This document shows positions 1-18,434 of a DNA stretch of 64,000 nt, piece after piece. This DNA comes from Deinococcus carri (GTDB taxonomy: Bacteria; Deinococcota; Deinococci; Deinococcales; Deinococcaceae). The DNA lies in assembly GCF_039545055.1 (NCBI RefSeq), contig NZ_BAABRP010000008.1, forward strand, positions 2,501-66,500, in the 5' to 3' direction. Position numbers and translations under genes: made by a program. Every line of letters starts with the position of its first letter. The first letter of the stretch is position 1. The notes beneath the pieces are model-generated. The model searched no databases and was not told the origin of the DNA. It saw nothing but the letters and a program-made list of their open reading frames with translations.

Positions 1-104
1 CCCTGGTGCTGGCCGCCTTCGAGGCCCTGCCGCCGGTGCAGGCCGGGGACCGGGTGGCTTTCCGGACGTTGCCACCGCTGCATGGGTTTCTGGTTCAGAG
101 CTGA
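1..104 (+). CDS. 3' end of an upstream gene (partial), possibly cyclase-related
   Basis: An open frame from base 3 reads to a TGA at 102-104 and shows the last 33 residues of a protein that starts outside the window. The end contains RTLPPLHGF, which resembles RSLPPLPGF near the C-terminus of the cyclase-domain protein that follows at 189. The two genes may therefore be tandem paralogues. Too little is visible to name it; the frame assignment rests on this similarity and on GC-rich third positions. Confidence 0.4.
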   Translation, partial: LVLAAFEALPPVQAGDRVAFRTLPPLHGFLVQS

Positions 105-154
105 AGGCTGCCCGGGTTGTATTCATTCTGTCAGAGTTCCAGCCTTTACTTAAA

Positions 155-174
155 AAGTATGTTCGGTCATACTT
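155..174. promoter_or_regulatory. Inverted repeat upstream of the cyclase-domain gene
   Basis: Arms AAGTATG and CATACTT (7 bp) flank the 6-nt loop TTCGGT in a locally AT-rich stretch just before the chosen ATG at 189. It could be an operator overlapping the promoter or a small hairpin in the leader. No known regulator is assigned. Confidence 0.35.
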
Positions 175-188
175 CTGACAGGCTTCCC

Positions 189-773
189 ATGACTGATCTG
201 TTGCTCCCCTTGCCTGCCCGCTCTGCCCAACAGCAGGCCGCCTGTCTGGTGATGGTCGATCTGGTCGGCAGCACGCGGCTGGCCCACCACCTGCTGCTGG
301 AGGATTACGCGGCCCTGATGGCCGAGTTCGTGCAGGTGCTGATTCTGAGTTTCGAGGTGGGGGGCGGGCAGGTTCTCCAGCATCAGGGCGACGCGGTGCT
401 GGCGCTGTGGCCGCCGGAGCAGAGTGGGCAGGGCGTCACGGCAGCCCTGGATGCCCATGACCGGGTGGCGCGTCTGGGGCTGGCGGGCGTGCTGGGCGTG
501 CAGCTTCAGGTGCGGGCGGGGGCAGCGCTGGGGCCGGTCATCACGGGGATGGTCGGGGGGCAGCTCAGCGCCTACGGACTGCCTGTCAACTACGCCCGCC
601 GCCTGTGCGACGCGGCCCTGCCGGGTGAGACGCTGGTGTGTGAACAGGTGGCGCGTCAGCCAGGGCCGCAGCGGCAGGCGGCATCCCGTTCCCTGCCGCC
701 CTTGCCGGGGTTTGGGCCGGAATGCCGGGCCTACACGGTCACCTGCGCCGCAGACGGCATGAAAACCGGTTAA
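189..773 (+). CDS. Class III adenylate/guanylate cyclase-domain protein
   Basis: A single-domain protein of about 194 residues built on the class III nucleotide cyclase homology domain. It has the first metal-site segment VDLVGST, the second metal segment [10 protein letters not shown], and a late [11 protein letters not shown] segment followed by PGE. The Asp residues in the first two and the Asn/Arg in the third are those used by active cyclases, so it may make a cyclic nucleotide. It lacks any visible sensor or membrane segment. The frame extends upstream to a TTG at 117, but the AT-rich inverted repeat at 155-174 looks like regulatory DNA, so ATG 189 is preferred. Its location before a two-component system may be coincidental. 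Confidence 0.7.
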   Translation: MTDLLLPLPARSAQQQAACLVMVDLVGSTRLAHHLLLEDYAALMAEFVQVLILSFEVGGGQVLQHQGDAVLALWPPEQSGQGVTAALDAHDRVARLGLAGVLGVQLQVRAGAALGPVITGMVGGQLSAYGLPVNYARRLCDAALPGETLVCEQVARQPGPQRQAASRSLPPLPGFGPECRAYTVTCAADGMKTG

Positions 774-818
774 GCGTCGGGGTCGGCTTCTCATGAGAAC
801 GGTCAATAGACTGCGGGC

Positions 819-1496
<678 letters not shown>

Positions 1497-1618
1497 AGTT
1501 CCTGCCGTGCTGCCGGTGGGGGCAGTAGACTGCCGGACGTGACGTGCCCTGCTGTGGTGCTCCTTCCTGACATGCCCGGCCCGGCCCGGCAAGGGCAGGC
1601 TCAGATGGGGGAGACGCC

Positions 1619-3211
<1,593 letters not shown>

Positions 3212-3305
3212 GGGTGAGTGGTGAGTGGGTTGTGGTCAGTGGTTGCCTCAGCCGATGCTTGAGCCTCAGCCAGGGCAACCACTAACCACTTACAACTGAC
3301 CACTC
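3212..3305. repeat. Low-complexity inverted repeat / convergent terminator region
   Basis: The 94 bp between the convergent kinase and argR genes consist of a left arm of tandem GTGAGTGGT/GGTTGTGG-like units and an imperfect reverse-complement right arm (CAACCACTAACCACTT, ACTGACCACTCACC) separated by about 25 bp. It could fold into a long hairpin acting as a terminator on both strands. It belongs to the family of short-unit dyads found elsewhere in the window. Confidence 0.7.
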
Positions 3306-3307
3306 AC

Positions 3308-3772
<465 letters not shown>

Positions 3773-3782
3773 CTCTATCCTA

Positions 3783-3804
3783 TGAATATGCAGTGAATAA
3801 TGCA
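3783..3804. promoter_or_regulatory. Possible ARG-box direct repeats before argR
   Basis: Two adjacent 11-bp units, TGAATATGCAG and TGAATAATGCA, lie 14-35 bp upstream of the argR ATG. TGAAT is the half-site of known ARG boxes, although classical boxes are palindromic rather than direct. They lie where a promoter would be, so autorepression is plausible. Confidence 0.45.
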
Positions 3805-3846
3805 ATGAGGGGAAGTGGGGAAAAGAGGGCCTTCCCCGCGCACCGC

Positions 3847-5145
<1,299 letters not shown>

Positions 5146-5154
5146 CCGCCCAGT

Positions 5155-6279
5155 CTAGAACCGCAGCGCCCACACCCGCACCCTCTCCCCGTCGCCCACC
5201 GCCAGATACGCGCCGTCCGCGCTGAGGCTGGGGCCGCTGGCGTCGTGGGTGGGGGGGAGGGGCAGGGCCTGCCAGCCGTGGCCGTTCCAGTGGGCCGCAT
5301 GCAGGTGCCCGGCCTCCAGCCAGGCCAGCACGGGCTGCCCCGCGCGGGTGAGGGCCAGGGCGGGGGCCTCGGCGCTGACCCCGGGGGAACTGACGGCGGG
5401 ACCGACCGGTTGCCAGGCCGTGCCGGTCCAGCGGCTCACGTTCAGGCGGTCATGCCCGGAGGGGTCCTCCTCCAGCCAGGCGACCAGGGGCCGGCCCTGC
5501 GGCGTAAGGAGCAGTTTCGGCGCGGCGGCGAAGGTGCCGGGATGGCGGTTGAGGGGACCGCCCAGGGCGGGCCAGGTGCCGGAAGCGCCTTCCTGCCGCA
5601 CACGCACGTTCATCGTGGCGAAGTCCCCCTCCAGAAAAGCCACCGTGCGCTGCCCGGAACGGTCCACGGCGATGTCGAGCGCGAAGCCCGCGCGGGCGGT
5701 GTCGCTCAGGGGCGTCTGGGGCACCCAGGTTCCCCCCTGCCGCGCCAGGGGCCGCACCACCCCGGCAAACGCGCCGTGCACGCCCAGGTCGAGCCAGGCC
5801 AGGGCGGGCGTGCCGTTCGGCAGTAGGGCAAAGGCCCGCGAGCGCCCCGCGTCGCTGAGGTTGCGGCGCACGGCGTACCGGGAGGGGCTGGACCATGCCC
5901 GGCCGTCCCAGCGGCTCATCAGGTAGGAGTCCACGTGGGCCTCGCCGCTGTCCTCCGACCAGCCCAGCCACACCCGGCCCGCTGCGTCGGTGCGGGCGCT
6001 GAGCTGCCCGGCGTTGAAGGCCCGGCCCTCGTTCAGCACGCCGCCCAGTGGGGTCCAGCCCCCGGCGGTGAGGCGGGCGGCGTGGAGCTGACGGTTTCCG
6101 GCGGGACCCGGCGCGGTCCAGGCCAGCACGGGGGTCCCAGTGCCGTCCACGGCGAGCGCGGTGCGTTCGGGGCGGCCCGTCTGCGGCGGCGGGGGCAGTT
6201 CGCGCACTGGGGGTCCGCCGCCACCTCCCGCCAGGGCCAGACCGGAGGACAGCAGCAGCACCGTCAGGAATGCACGCAT
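5155..6279 (-). CDS. Secreted repeat (propeller-like) protein of unknown function
   Basis: A 374-residue protein with a signal peptide ([18 protein letters not shown]) and repeated blades of about 45-50 residues carrying GTPVLAW, GRVWLGW, GTPALAW, GRPLVAW and GQPVLAW, each followed by a Trp-rich strand (W..LG..LN). The pattern is typical of a beta-propeller or WD/sialidase-like fold, but no catalytic motif is visible. It is probably extracellular or periplasmic. A TACGCT box (6285-6290, minus strand) precedes the ATG by 5 nt. The gene is divergent from the M3 peptidase, with 79 bp between the starts. The function is unknown. Confidence 0.75.
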   Translation of the reverse strand: MRAFLTVLLLSSGLALAGGGGGPPVRELPPPPQTGRPERTALAVDGTGTPVLAWTAPGPAGNRQLHAARLTAGGWTPLGGVLNEGRAFNAGQLSARTDAAGRVWLGWSEDSGEAHVDSYLMSRWDGRAWSSPSRYAVRRNLSDAGRSRAFALLPNGTPALAWLDLGVHGAFAGVVRPLARQGGTWVPQTPLSDTARAGFALDIAVDRSGQRTVAFLEGDFATMNVRVRQEGASGTWPALGGPLNRHPGTFAAAPKLLLTPQGRPLVAWLEEDPSGHDRLNVSRWTGTAWQPVGPAVSSPGVSAEAPALALTRAGQPVLAWLEAGHLHAAHWNGHGWQALPLPPTHDASGPSLSADGAYLAVGDGERVRVWALRF

Positions 6280-6358
6280 GGTCCAGCGTACCCGGCGCGT
6301 GCCCAGTCACGCCATCTGGCCTACCCCGCCTCTGCCTAACGGGCGTTAGACTCAGGCC

Positions 6359-8071
<1,713 letters not shown>

Positions 8072-8141
8072 AGGCAGAAGGCCGGGGTGCGGGCGGGGCG
8101 GGCTGGGCCTGATTCCCGCCACACCCCGGCCCGGACCGCCT

Positions 8142-8178
8142 GAAACAGGCTGGCTGCGCGCTGGCCTGTTTCGCTTTC
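8142..8178 (+). terminator. Terminator after the M3 peptidase gene
   Basis: Perfect 9-bp arms GAAACAGGC (8142-8150) and GCCTGTTTC (8164-8172) are followed by GCTTTCC. The T tract is weak. Confidence 0.55.
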
Positions 8179-8439
8179 CCCCCGCCTCCCCCCATCACAG
8201 CTAAACGCCGGGTTTAGTCGGCTGTCATTCGGCTTCCCGCGGTGCCCGGTAAGGTGCCAGGTACTGCGAAACAGTCCGGGTTCAAGTTGGCCCACAGGCA
8301 CTCGCTCTCCCGCACAACGCGGGACGGCGTGCGTGGGCTATCGGGCGGCTGGGCGTGTTCCGTGGTGCCTGCCCCCTTTTTGCTGGCCCGACTTCACGGG
8401 AACCACTGCACCGGTATCACCGCACGACTGGAGGACGGT
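8179..8439 (+). other. Long leader upstream of the first ferritin-like gene, no gene seen
   Basis: About 260 bp without a convincing coding frame. It contains short dyads (for example CCCGCACAACGCGGG) and ends with GGAGGA 6 nt before ATG 8440. It could be a structured 5' untranslated region; I do not recognise a known riboswitch class. Confidence 0.4.
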
Positions 8440-9384
8440 ATGAACCCACCGAATCCGAATCCATCCACCGAACCCACCGACAACACGCGCCGCCAGTTTC
8501 TGCGCGGCGTCGGCCTCGTCGGGGCGGGTGTTGCCCTGACGGCCTGCGCGCCCAGCTTCAATCCGCGCCAGGGCAAGCCCAACATGGATGCGGACATCCT
8601 GAACTTCGCGCTGAACTTGGAGTACCTCGAAGCCGCCTTCTACCTTGCGGCGACCGGGCGGCTGGCCGAGTTGCAGGGTATCGGGGGCGACGCGCCGATT
8701 CAGTTTCCCGCGGGGGTGACGGGCACCACGCCGATGTCGTTCCAGACCGACGGGATTCGGAACTTCGCCAACGAACTCGCCAGCAACGAACTGGCCCACG
8801 TCCAGTTTCTGCGGGCCACCATCGCGGCCATCGGCGGCACGCCCATTCCCCGCCCGGCGCTCAGCATCGGGCCGGCCTTTATGGCAGCGGCGGCGGCGGC
8901 CAGCGGCGGCAAGGTCACGGACTTCAACCCCTACCGGGACGACATTTCGTTCCTGCTGGCGAGCCACACCCTCGAAGACGTGGGTGTGACCGCCTACAAG
9001 GGTGCTTCTCCCCTGATTTACGACCGCAAGCCCGGCGGTGTGCTGGAACAGGCAGCGGGCATCCTGGCCGTCGAGGGCTACCATATGGGGTCCACCCGCT
9101 ACCAGCTCTACAAGCGCCGCAATCAGGAAGTGGCCCCCGGCCTGACCGTCGCGGCGATGTCCCAGGCCATCAGCGACCTGCGCGACTCGCTCGACGGCCC
9201 CGGCGACAAGGACCAGGGCATCACGAACAGCCCGCGCCCCGGCGAGTCGAACATCGTGCCCGCCGACGCGAACGGCGTGGCCTTCAGCCGCACGCCGCGT
9301 GAGGTGCTGAACATCGTCTACCAGAAGGCGGAGGCGGCCGCGGGCGGCTTCTTCCCGAACGGCGTGAACGGCAAGCTGCGGTGA
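8440..9384 (+). CDS. Tat-exported ferritin-like domain lipoprotein (paralogue 1)
   Basis: A 314-residue protein with a twin-arginine signal (RRQFLRGVGLVGAGVALTAC) ending in a lipobox-like LTAC, so it is probably folded before export and lipid-anchored. The mature part begins with the ferritin-like (Ferritin_2, desiccation-related) helix [19 protein letters not shown] and continues with an ELAHVQFLRATI helix carrying Glu/His residues suited to metal binding. The frame is open further upstream, but ATG 8440 has GGAGGA at good spacing and begins the signal peptide. It is strongly similar to the next gene (9593), from which it is separated by a palindromic repeat. A role in metal or oxidant handling outside the membrane is inferred. 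Confidence 0.88.
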   Translation: MNPPNPNPSTEPTDNTRRQFLRGVGLVGAGVALTACAPSFNPRQGKPNMDADILNFALNLEYLEAAFYLAATGRLAELQGIGGDAPIQFPAGVTGTTPMSFQTDGIRNFANELASNELAHVQFLRATIAAIGGTPIPRPALSIGPAFMAAAAAASGGKVTDFNPYRDDISFLLASHTLEDVGVTAYKGASPLIYDRKPGGVLEQAAGILAVEGYHMGSTRYQLYKRRNQEVAPGLTVAAMSQAISDLRDSLDGPGDKDQGITNSPRPGESNIVPADANGVAFSRTPREVLNIVYQKAEAAAGGFFPNGVNGKLR

Positions 9385-9560
9385 TTTCCACTTCAGGTGA
9401 GTCGAAGACGAACCCGAGTGTAGCGAGAAGAAGAAAAGACCGAATTGCGGCGATGGAACCGCCCAGTGTCCAGAGCTGTTTCTGGACACGCTTTCAGGGC
9501 GGGCAGGAACATCCGGTGTCCTTTCCGGGTGTTCTGGAATCAGAGCAATTTGGGCTGACA
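9385..9560. repeat. Interspersed palindromic repeat, copy 1 (long variant)
   Basis: It fills most of the gap between the two ferritin-like genes. It shares GGCGATGGA, GAACATCCGG, CTTTCCGGGTGTTC and GGAATCAGAGCAA with the copies at 38630 and 45529. It has an extra internal nested hairpin (CCGCCC...GTGTCCAGA...TCTGGACAC...GGGCGG) not found in the others, showing a modular build. Confidence 0.75.
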
Positions 9561-9592
9561 CGTTCCCCCTCATCCCTGTTCGGAGGATGCTC

Positions 9593-10555
9593 ATGACCCA
9601 AGTGGCTCCCGGAAGTTCCCCCACTGAAACGGCCCCCACCCCCAACGCCCGCCGTCAGGTGCTGCGCGCACTGGGGCTGCTGGGCCTCGGCGCGGCCGTC
9701 ACGTCCTGCGCGCCCGGCGTGCTGAGCCTGTCGAGCCTCGCCAACCTGCCCGCCGCGGGCGTGGACGCCGCAGTGCTGAATTTCGCGCTGAACCTGGAAT
9801 ACCTCGAAGCGGCCTTTTACCTCGCCGCGACGGGCCGCCTCGCGGAGTTGCAGGGGGTCGGCGGCAACGCCGAGATTCGCCTGCCCACCGGGACGCAGGG
9901 TGTGCCCTTCGCCGTCCCCGAGGTCAAGGACTTCGCCAACGAACTCGCCAGCGACGAGATCGCGCACGTCAAGTTCCTGATCAGCACCATCCAGGCCCTG
10001 GGCGGCACGCCCATCGAGCGGCCGGCGCTGGACCTCAGCGGTGCCTTTGCCACGGCGGCCAGCGCGGCCAGCGGCGGCAAGATCCAGGGCTTCAACCCCT
10101 TTGCGAACGACCTGTTCTTCCTGCACGGGGCCTACATCTTCGAGGACGTGGGCGTCACGGCCTACAAGGGGGCCTCGCCCCTGATCAACGACGACCGGCC
10201 CGGCGGCGTGCTGGAGCAGGCGGCGGGCATCCTGGCCGTCGAGGGCTACCACGCAGGGGCCATCCGCTCGATGTTGTACGAGCGCCGGGACGAGCAGGTG
10301 GCGGCAGGCCTGAACGTGGCCGCCGTGACCAAGGCCATCAGCGATTTCCGCGATCTGGCCGACGGGCCGGGCGACCGCGACCAGGGCGTGACCGAGGCGA
10401 TTTTGCGCCCCGGCAATTCGAACATCGTGCTGACCGACCAGAACGCGGTGGCCTACAGCCGCCTGCCCCGGCAGGTGCTGAACATCGTCTACCTGGCACC
10501 GGGTGCCTCGCGCGGCGGGTTCTTCCCCAACGGGGTGAACGGGGTCATCAAGTAA
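9593..10555 (+). CDS. Tat-exported ferritin-like domain lipoprotein (paralogue 2)
   Basis: A 320-residue paralogue of the gene at 8440. The signal is [20 protein letters not shown], again twin-arginine plus lipobox. The ferritin-like helices [21 protein letters not shown] and [14 protein letters not shown] are conserved, as are [32 protein letters not shown] and the C-terminal VLNIVY...[13 protein letters not shown] 9593 is chosen over ATG 9587 because GGAGG lies directly before 9587 and is correctly spaced only for 9593. A strong terminator follows. The two genes look like a tandem duplication. Confidence 0.88.
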   Translation: MTQVAPGSSPTETAPTPNARRQVLRALGLLGLGAAVTSCAPGVLSLSSLANLPAAGVDAAVLNFALNLEYLEAAFYLAATGRLAELQGVGGNAEIRLPTGTQGVPFAVPEVKDFANELASDEIAHVKFLISTIQALGGTPIERPALDLSGAFATAASAASGGKIQGFNPFANDLFFLHGAYIFEDVGVTAYKGASPLINDDRPGGVLEQAAGILAVEGYHAGAIRSMLYERRDEQVAAGLNVAAVTKAISDFRDLADGPGDRDQGVTEAILRPGNSNIVLTDQNAVAYSRLPRQVLNIVYLAPGASRGGFFPNGVNGVIK

Positions 10556-10579
10556 GCGTCGCTTCTGGCAGGGAGATTT

Positions 10580-10623
10580 CCCCTGCCCCCCTGCTCCTTC
10601 ACTGGGGGCAGGGGGAGCTTTTT
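10580..10623 (+). terminator. Rho-independent terminator after ferritin-like gene 2
   Basis: 11-bp arms CCCCTGCCCCC (10580-10590) and GGGGGCAGGGG (10604-10614) are followed by GAGCTTTTT. Confidence 0.85.
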
Positions 10624-10771
10624 GCGGTGTTGCGCGCCTCCCGGCGAGAAGGTGAGGGCGAGGTCGTTGCGGGCAGAGGGGCACGCCCGGAACCGCCTCC
10701 GCCACCTGGCTCCCTGACCCCTCCGCCACTTGGCCCATGCCGTCCTGACACGGCCCGCGCACACTGGGCAC

Positions 10772-11785
<1,014 letters not shown>

Positions 11786-11807
11786 GGGGCTGTATCAAGG
11801 GGCTGTG

Positions 11808-11944
11808 ATACTGATTCCGATTGAAGGGTGTTGAAAACACCCGGAAATCCGACCAGAGGGAGAAGGAACAAGGGCGGATTTCGGGAGATGGATGAACAGG
11901 CGGTGCCCTCACGACTGTTCAGGAATTGGACGGAATCCGTATGA
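11808..11944. repeat. Interspersed palindromic repeat, copy 2 (divergent variant)
   Basis: Ends ATACTGATTCCGATTGAA and its imperfect inverse (rc of GGAATTGGACGGAATCCGTAT) bound about 137 bp. Internal hairpins are GGGTGTTGAAAACACCC and GAACAG...CTGTTC. It shares the AGATGGA and GGAAT...CCGTATGA modules with the copies at 38630 and 45529. Confidence 0.75.
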
Positions 11945-12088
11945 GCCATAAGCTCTGAGCTATGAACAGGCAGGTGGAGGCCAGAAGCTGCGGGCGTTCG
12001 CCTGCCTGAACCCAAAAAAGAGAGCGGACGCTGAAGCCTTGGCGTCCGCTCTCTTTTTTTCATAGCTCATAGCTCACGGCTCATGGCC
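11938..12088. repeat. GAGCTATGA-unit inverted repeat flanking a terminator
   Basis: Left arm ATGAGCCATAAGCTCTGAGC and on; right arm CATAGCTCATAGCTCACGG and on. They are imperfect inverses about 95 bp apart, with a bidirectional terminator nested between. Similar units occur at 25247-25336. Confidence 0.65.
12014..12060. terminator. Bidirectional terminator between GNAT and P450 genes
   Basis: 18-bp arms (12014-12031 and 12042-12060) centred on GAGAGCGGACGC / GCGTCCGCTCTC, with a run of A on the left and T on the right. It serves both convergent transcripts. Confidence 0.92.
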
Positions 12089-12093
12089 TAACC

Positions 12094-13319
<1,226 letters not shown>

Positions 13320-13323
<4 letters not shown>

Positions 13324-13835
13324 TCGGACTCCTGTGCGGGAGAAGAGGGGGTGGCAAAAGAGGAGGTGGCCGTCGGCTGGGAACGGGTGAACTGGGCCAG
13401 CAGGTGCAGGTCGTGCGTGAGGGAGGCGGCGCGGGGACCCAGCGCGGCGAGGGCCGGACCCGTCACGGCGCGGACGGTGCCCAGGGCTTCCTCCCACAGC
13501 GCCGCCCCCTGCGGGGTGACGCGCACGGTCACGCGGCGGGCGTCGGCCTGGGTCTGGTCACGGGTGACGGCCCCGCGCGTCTCCAGGGCGTGCAGCACGC
13601 GGCTGACCTCGTAGCGGGGCACGCCGAGTTCGCGGGCCAGTTGCGCGGGCTGGTCGGCCCCGCCCTGCACGTAGGCCAGCGCGATAAGCGAGCGCAGGTC
13701 CAGGTCGTGCCGGGCGCGCAACTCCGCCTCGCCGCGGCTGGTCAGGGCCTGCCAGGCATCCCACAGGGCCGTCAGAAAGGCCACTTCCGGCGTTGCCCGT
13801 TCGGTCTGGGGAGTGGGGGAGGAGACTTCAGCCAC
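13320..13835 (-). CDS. MarR-family transcriptional regulator
   Basis: About 171 residues with a MarR winged helix: [40 protein letters not shown] (recognition helix) and [13 protein letters not shown] (wing). GTG 13835 is chosen because a TACTGT box (13840-13845, minus strand) lies 4 nt upstream; in-frame sequence further upstream runs into the GC-rich intergenic repeat and is unlikely to be coding. It is first in an operon with the P450 (ATGA overlap) and probably represses it until a small ligand binds. Confidence 0.85.
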
Positions 13836-13899
13836 GGGCACAGTATGGCGGGGTTCTCCATGAGTAATTGCAGATTGCAACCAATTGTCTGAAGGATGG

Positions 13900-14300
13900 G
13901 AGGCTGTGCGGGCTTTTTGTTCGGCGTGGGGAGGGGTTTGGGGGGCAGGGCATCTTGTAGCGAGTTGCCCCCCGCCCCCCCAGCCCCCCTCCCCCCGCCG
14001 GGGGGCAGGGGGGAGCGGCGCTGCGCTGGGCAAAGGGTGTCCCGTTCAGCGGCGGCCATGCTTTGAGCGTTGACGGTTCCTGCCTGGAACGTGTTGCAAT
14101 TCACCTGGCGGCTGCGGGCCTGCGGCCCGAAAGCTCCTCTGCTATGCCAGCCCATTCGCAGGGTGGGAACCTGGCATCCCGCTCCAAAGTTTTAAAAACA
14201 GGGGAGCTAGCGCTTTTGCTTTCGTGGGTGATGTTGAAAAAAGGGTGTGTAGGCGAGTTGTTGCTCCCTCCCCCCTTGCCGGAGAGGAGTGGCAGGCAAC
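13900..14300. repeat. GC-rich intergenic repeat, copy A (about 400 bp)
   Basis: The intergenic stretch upstream of ppx matches 41840-42210 in several long blocks. These are a C-rich/G-rich hairpin core (13949-14047; CCCCCCGC...GGGGGGCAGGGGGGAGC), then GGCCTGCGGCCCGAA, GCTCCTCT.CTATGCC, GGTGGGA, GGCATCCCGCTCCAAAGTT, AAAACAGGGGAGC and GCTTTTGCTTTCGTGGG. Short open frames in it are not supported as genes. Confidence 0.75.
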
Positions 14301-14340
14301 GTCTGCCCTCCACACCCGCCAACCCGCTACCCTGCACCCC

Positions 14341-15881
14341 ATGAGGGTCGCCGTTGCGGACGTGGGCACCAATTCCAGTCACCTGCTGATTGCCGAGGCG
14401 CGCGGGGAGGGCGGCTACCGGGTGCTGGACGCGCTGAAGGACCGCACGCGCCTGGGGGAGTGCCTGGACGCGGCGGGCAACCTCACCCCGGAGGGCGAGG
14501 AACGCCTCAGGGCGGCCCTGACGCAGTTCCGGGCACTGGGGACGGCGGCGGGGGTGCCGGAGGTGCAGGTCTATGCCACCAGTGCGCTGCGCGAGGCTCC
14601 CAACGGTGAGGCGGTGGCGCTGCGGATGCGGGAGCGCACCGGCCTCTATCCCGTCATCATCAGCGGGGAGCGCGAGGGCGAGCTGACGTACCTGGGGGCG
14701 GCGCACAGCGTGGAGTTCGGTGCGGACAACGTGCTGCTGGACCTGGGGGGCGGCAGCCTGGAACTGGCGCGGGGCGGGCCGGACCACGCGGGGGACGTGC
14801 TGAGCGTGCCCCTGGGGGCCATCCGCATGACCCGCGCCCATCTGCGGGGCGACCCGCCCACCCGGGCCGAGGTTCGCGCCGTGCAGGAGGCGGTGCGCGC
14901 CGCCCTGGCCCCCCACGCCGCGCGCTTCTCGGTTCGGCCCGGCACGCAGGTGGTGCTGTCGAGCGGCACCGCCGAGGCCGCCGCGACCCTGCTCGCCGCC
15001 CACGGCGACACCCTGCCGGGCAGCGTGAACGGCCTGAGCGTCGCCACCGCCGACCTGGGGGCGCTGCTGGAACGCACCCGCAGCCTGAGTGCGGCCCGCC
15101 GTGCTCGCCTCCCCGGGTTGGAGAAGCGGGCCGGGACGGTCGTGGCGGGGTTCGCGGTGCTGCACGCGGCGCTGGAGGTGCTGGGGGCGGGCCGGGCGAC
15201 CGTCAGCGAGGGTGCCCTGCGCGAGGGGATGCTGATCGAGGAACTGGGGCGGCACGTGGCGTATGCGCGGGGCCTCAGCGCCCGGCAGCGCAGCGTGCTG
15301 GAGACGGCGGAACGCTTCGGCGCGAACCTGGCCCACGCCCGGCACGTCACGGCGCTGGCCCGCGACCTGCTGGCGCGGCTGGAAGGGGCGGGGGAGCGCT
15401 TCCCGGAAGAAGCCCGCAGTCTGCTCACCGCCGCCACCGGGCTGCACGAGGTGGGGCAACTGGTCGCGCAGAGCAGCCACCACAAGCACAGCGCCTACCT
15501 GATTCGCCACGCGGGCCTGCGGGGCTTCACGCCGCGTGAAATCGAACTGGTCGCGCAGCTCGCCCGCTACCACCGCAAGAGCGGTCCCAAGCCCGCGCAT
15601 CCCGAATACGCGGCCCTGCCGCCCACCGACCGGGCGCTGGTGGCGCGGCTGGCCGCCGTGCTGCGGGTGGCGGACGGGCTGGACCGCTCGCACGCGGGGC
15701 AGGTGCGCGTGCAGAACCTCACCCGCACGCCGTCCGGCTGGACCCTCACGGTGGGCGGGGCCAACCCACTCGACCTGGCCGGGGCGCGCGACAAGGCCGA
15801 CCTGTGGGGGCGCGAGTTCGGTCCCCTCACGCTGATGGTGGCGGGGGAGGCGGTGCCGGAGGGGAAGGGTATGCTCGGCGC

Positions 15882-15885
<4 letters not shown>
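14341..15885 (+). CDS. ppx: Ppx/GppA-family exopolyphosphatase with HD-type C-terminal domain
   Basis: A 514-residue phosphatase of the sugar kinase/HSP70 superfamily that cleaves terminal phosphates from polyphosphate or pppGpp. The N-terminal actin-like fold has [12 protein letters not shown] (phosphate loop 1) and [12 protein letters not shown] (phosphate loop 2), with the [14 protein letters not shown] catalytic region. The C-terminal part (about 310-450) is HD-like, with [17 protein letters not shown] and ARYHRK. A TACCCT box at 14328-14333 lies 7 nt before the ATG. The pdxY ATG overlaps its stop codon. Confidence 0.93.
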
Positions 15886-16778
<893 letters not shown>

Positions 16779-16785
16779 GGGACAG

Positions 16786-17172
16786 TCAGGCCGGAGCGGT
16801 CAACGCCGCCGCGATGGGCACGTTGCTCGCTAGGAGGGGCAGGCGCGTCAGGTCGGCGGGGGCCACCCAGGCGAGGGCGCGGTGCTCCAGCGGACGCGGC
16901 TCGCCCGCCAGCAGGTGCACCCGCAGCGCCACCAGCGTGAAGGCCCCGGCTGGGGTGTCCAGTTCGCGGCGGTAGACCTCCCCCCACACCTCCACCTCCG
17001 CCCCCAGTTCCTCGCGCCACTCGCGGGCCAGGGCCTCGGCCAGCGTCTCGCCGCCCTCGACCTTGCCGCCTGGAAACTCCCACTGCCCCGCCGCCCACGC
17101 CGGACGCGCCCGCTGCCCGACCAGCACCCGCCCTTCGCGCTCCAGAATGCCTGCCACGACGGTTCGCATCAT
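16786..17172 (-). CDS. MutT-type NUDIX hydrolase
   Basis: About 128 residues with a perfect NUDIX box [22 protein letters not shown] (residues about 33-54). It resembles MutT/NudG-type (d)NTP pyrophosphohydrolases that remove oxidised nucleotides such as 8-oxo-dGTP, plausible in an oxidation-resistant organism. The start is one of two adjacent ATGs (17172 or 17169) that overlap the TGA of the upstream A-type Fe-S protein, so translation is coupled. It converges on pdxY with 7 bp between the stops. Confidence 0.9.
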   Translation of the reverse strand: MMRTVVAGILEREGRVLVGQRARPAWAAGQWEFPGGKVEGGETLAEALAREWREELGAEVEVWGEVYRRELDTPAGAFTLVALRVHLLAGEPRPLEHRALAWVAPADLTRLPLLASNVPIAAALTAPA

Positions 17173-17546
17173 GGGCACTCTGGCAGATTCCATAGCATCG
17201 GCTGGTAGGCCCGGCACTCGGGGGTGACCCTGCCGGGGAACGGGACGCCAAAACTGCGGTTGCAGGCGCAGCGGTGCGGCGTGTTGGGGTGCGCCAGCAC
17301 CCGGAAGCGCGGCGGCTTCAGGCGTGCGCCGTAATCCAGCCGCGCCCCGGTCAGTACCCTCGCCACCTCCGGGCTGAGGGCCAGTGTGACGCTGCCGAGG
17401 TCATGCGTCAGGTCGCCGGGCTGGGCAGCGAGTGCAAAGGCATAAGCCGTCCCGCAGCCGCCGCCCGGTTCCAGACTCACGCGCAGAACGCTTCCCAGCG
17501 TGCGAATCTGCGCGAGCGCGGCGGGCGTGAGCTGCGGGGGCTTCAT
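17169..17546 (-). CDS. A-type iron-sulfur carrier-like protein (IscA/HesB family)
   Basis: 125 residues with the HesB/IscA fold: LTPAALAQI start, [19 protein letters not shown] with the first Cys, [17 protein letters not shown], and a late [10 protein letters not shown] providing the Cys-Xaa-Cys pair. The final about 25 residues ([16 protein letters not shown]) extend beyond the usual A-type length and carry two more Cys. It probably carries or delivers Fe-S clusters. A TATGTT box lies 6 nt before the ATG. The stop overlaps the NUDIX start. Confidence 0.82.
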   Translation of the reverse strand: MKPPQLTPAALAQIRTLGSVLRVSLEPGGGCGTAYAFALAAQPGDLTHDLGSVTLALSPEVARVLTGARLDYGARLKPPRFRVLAHPNTPHRCACNRSFGVPFPGRVTPECRAYQPMLWNLPECP

Positions 17547-17627
17547 AGCTTGAACATAAATGCCCATCCCGTCAGGGTCTGTCCGAAAGGCGCATCCTCT
17601 TCTTTTTGAACCCGGTACACTTCCCCC

Positions 17628-18371
<744 letters not shown>

Positions 18372-18376
18372 CAAGC

Positions 18377-18407
18377 GAAAAGGGGCAGCCCGGTCGCTGC
18401 CCCTTTC
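18377..18407. terminator. Bidirectional terminator between enoyl-CoA hydratase and permease
   Basis: 8-bp arms GGGGCAGC (18382-18389) and GCTGCCCC (18396-18403), with A's before and TTT after. Confidence 0.75.
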
Positions 18408-18434
18408 CCCTGTTCCTTCTTTCTGTGCGGCGCT

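Noticed and set aside
13885..14344. Short open frames in the intergenic repeat upstream of ppx
   Set aside because: They lie in repeat copy A, are not conserved in copy B, and lack starts with ribosome sites.
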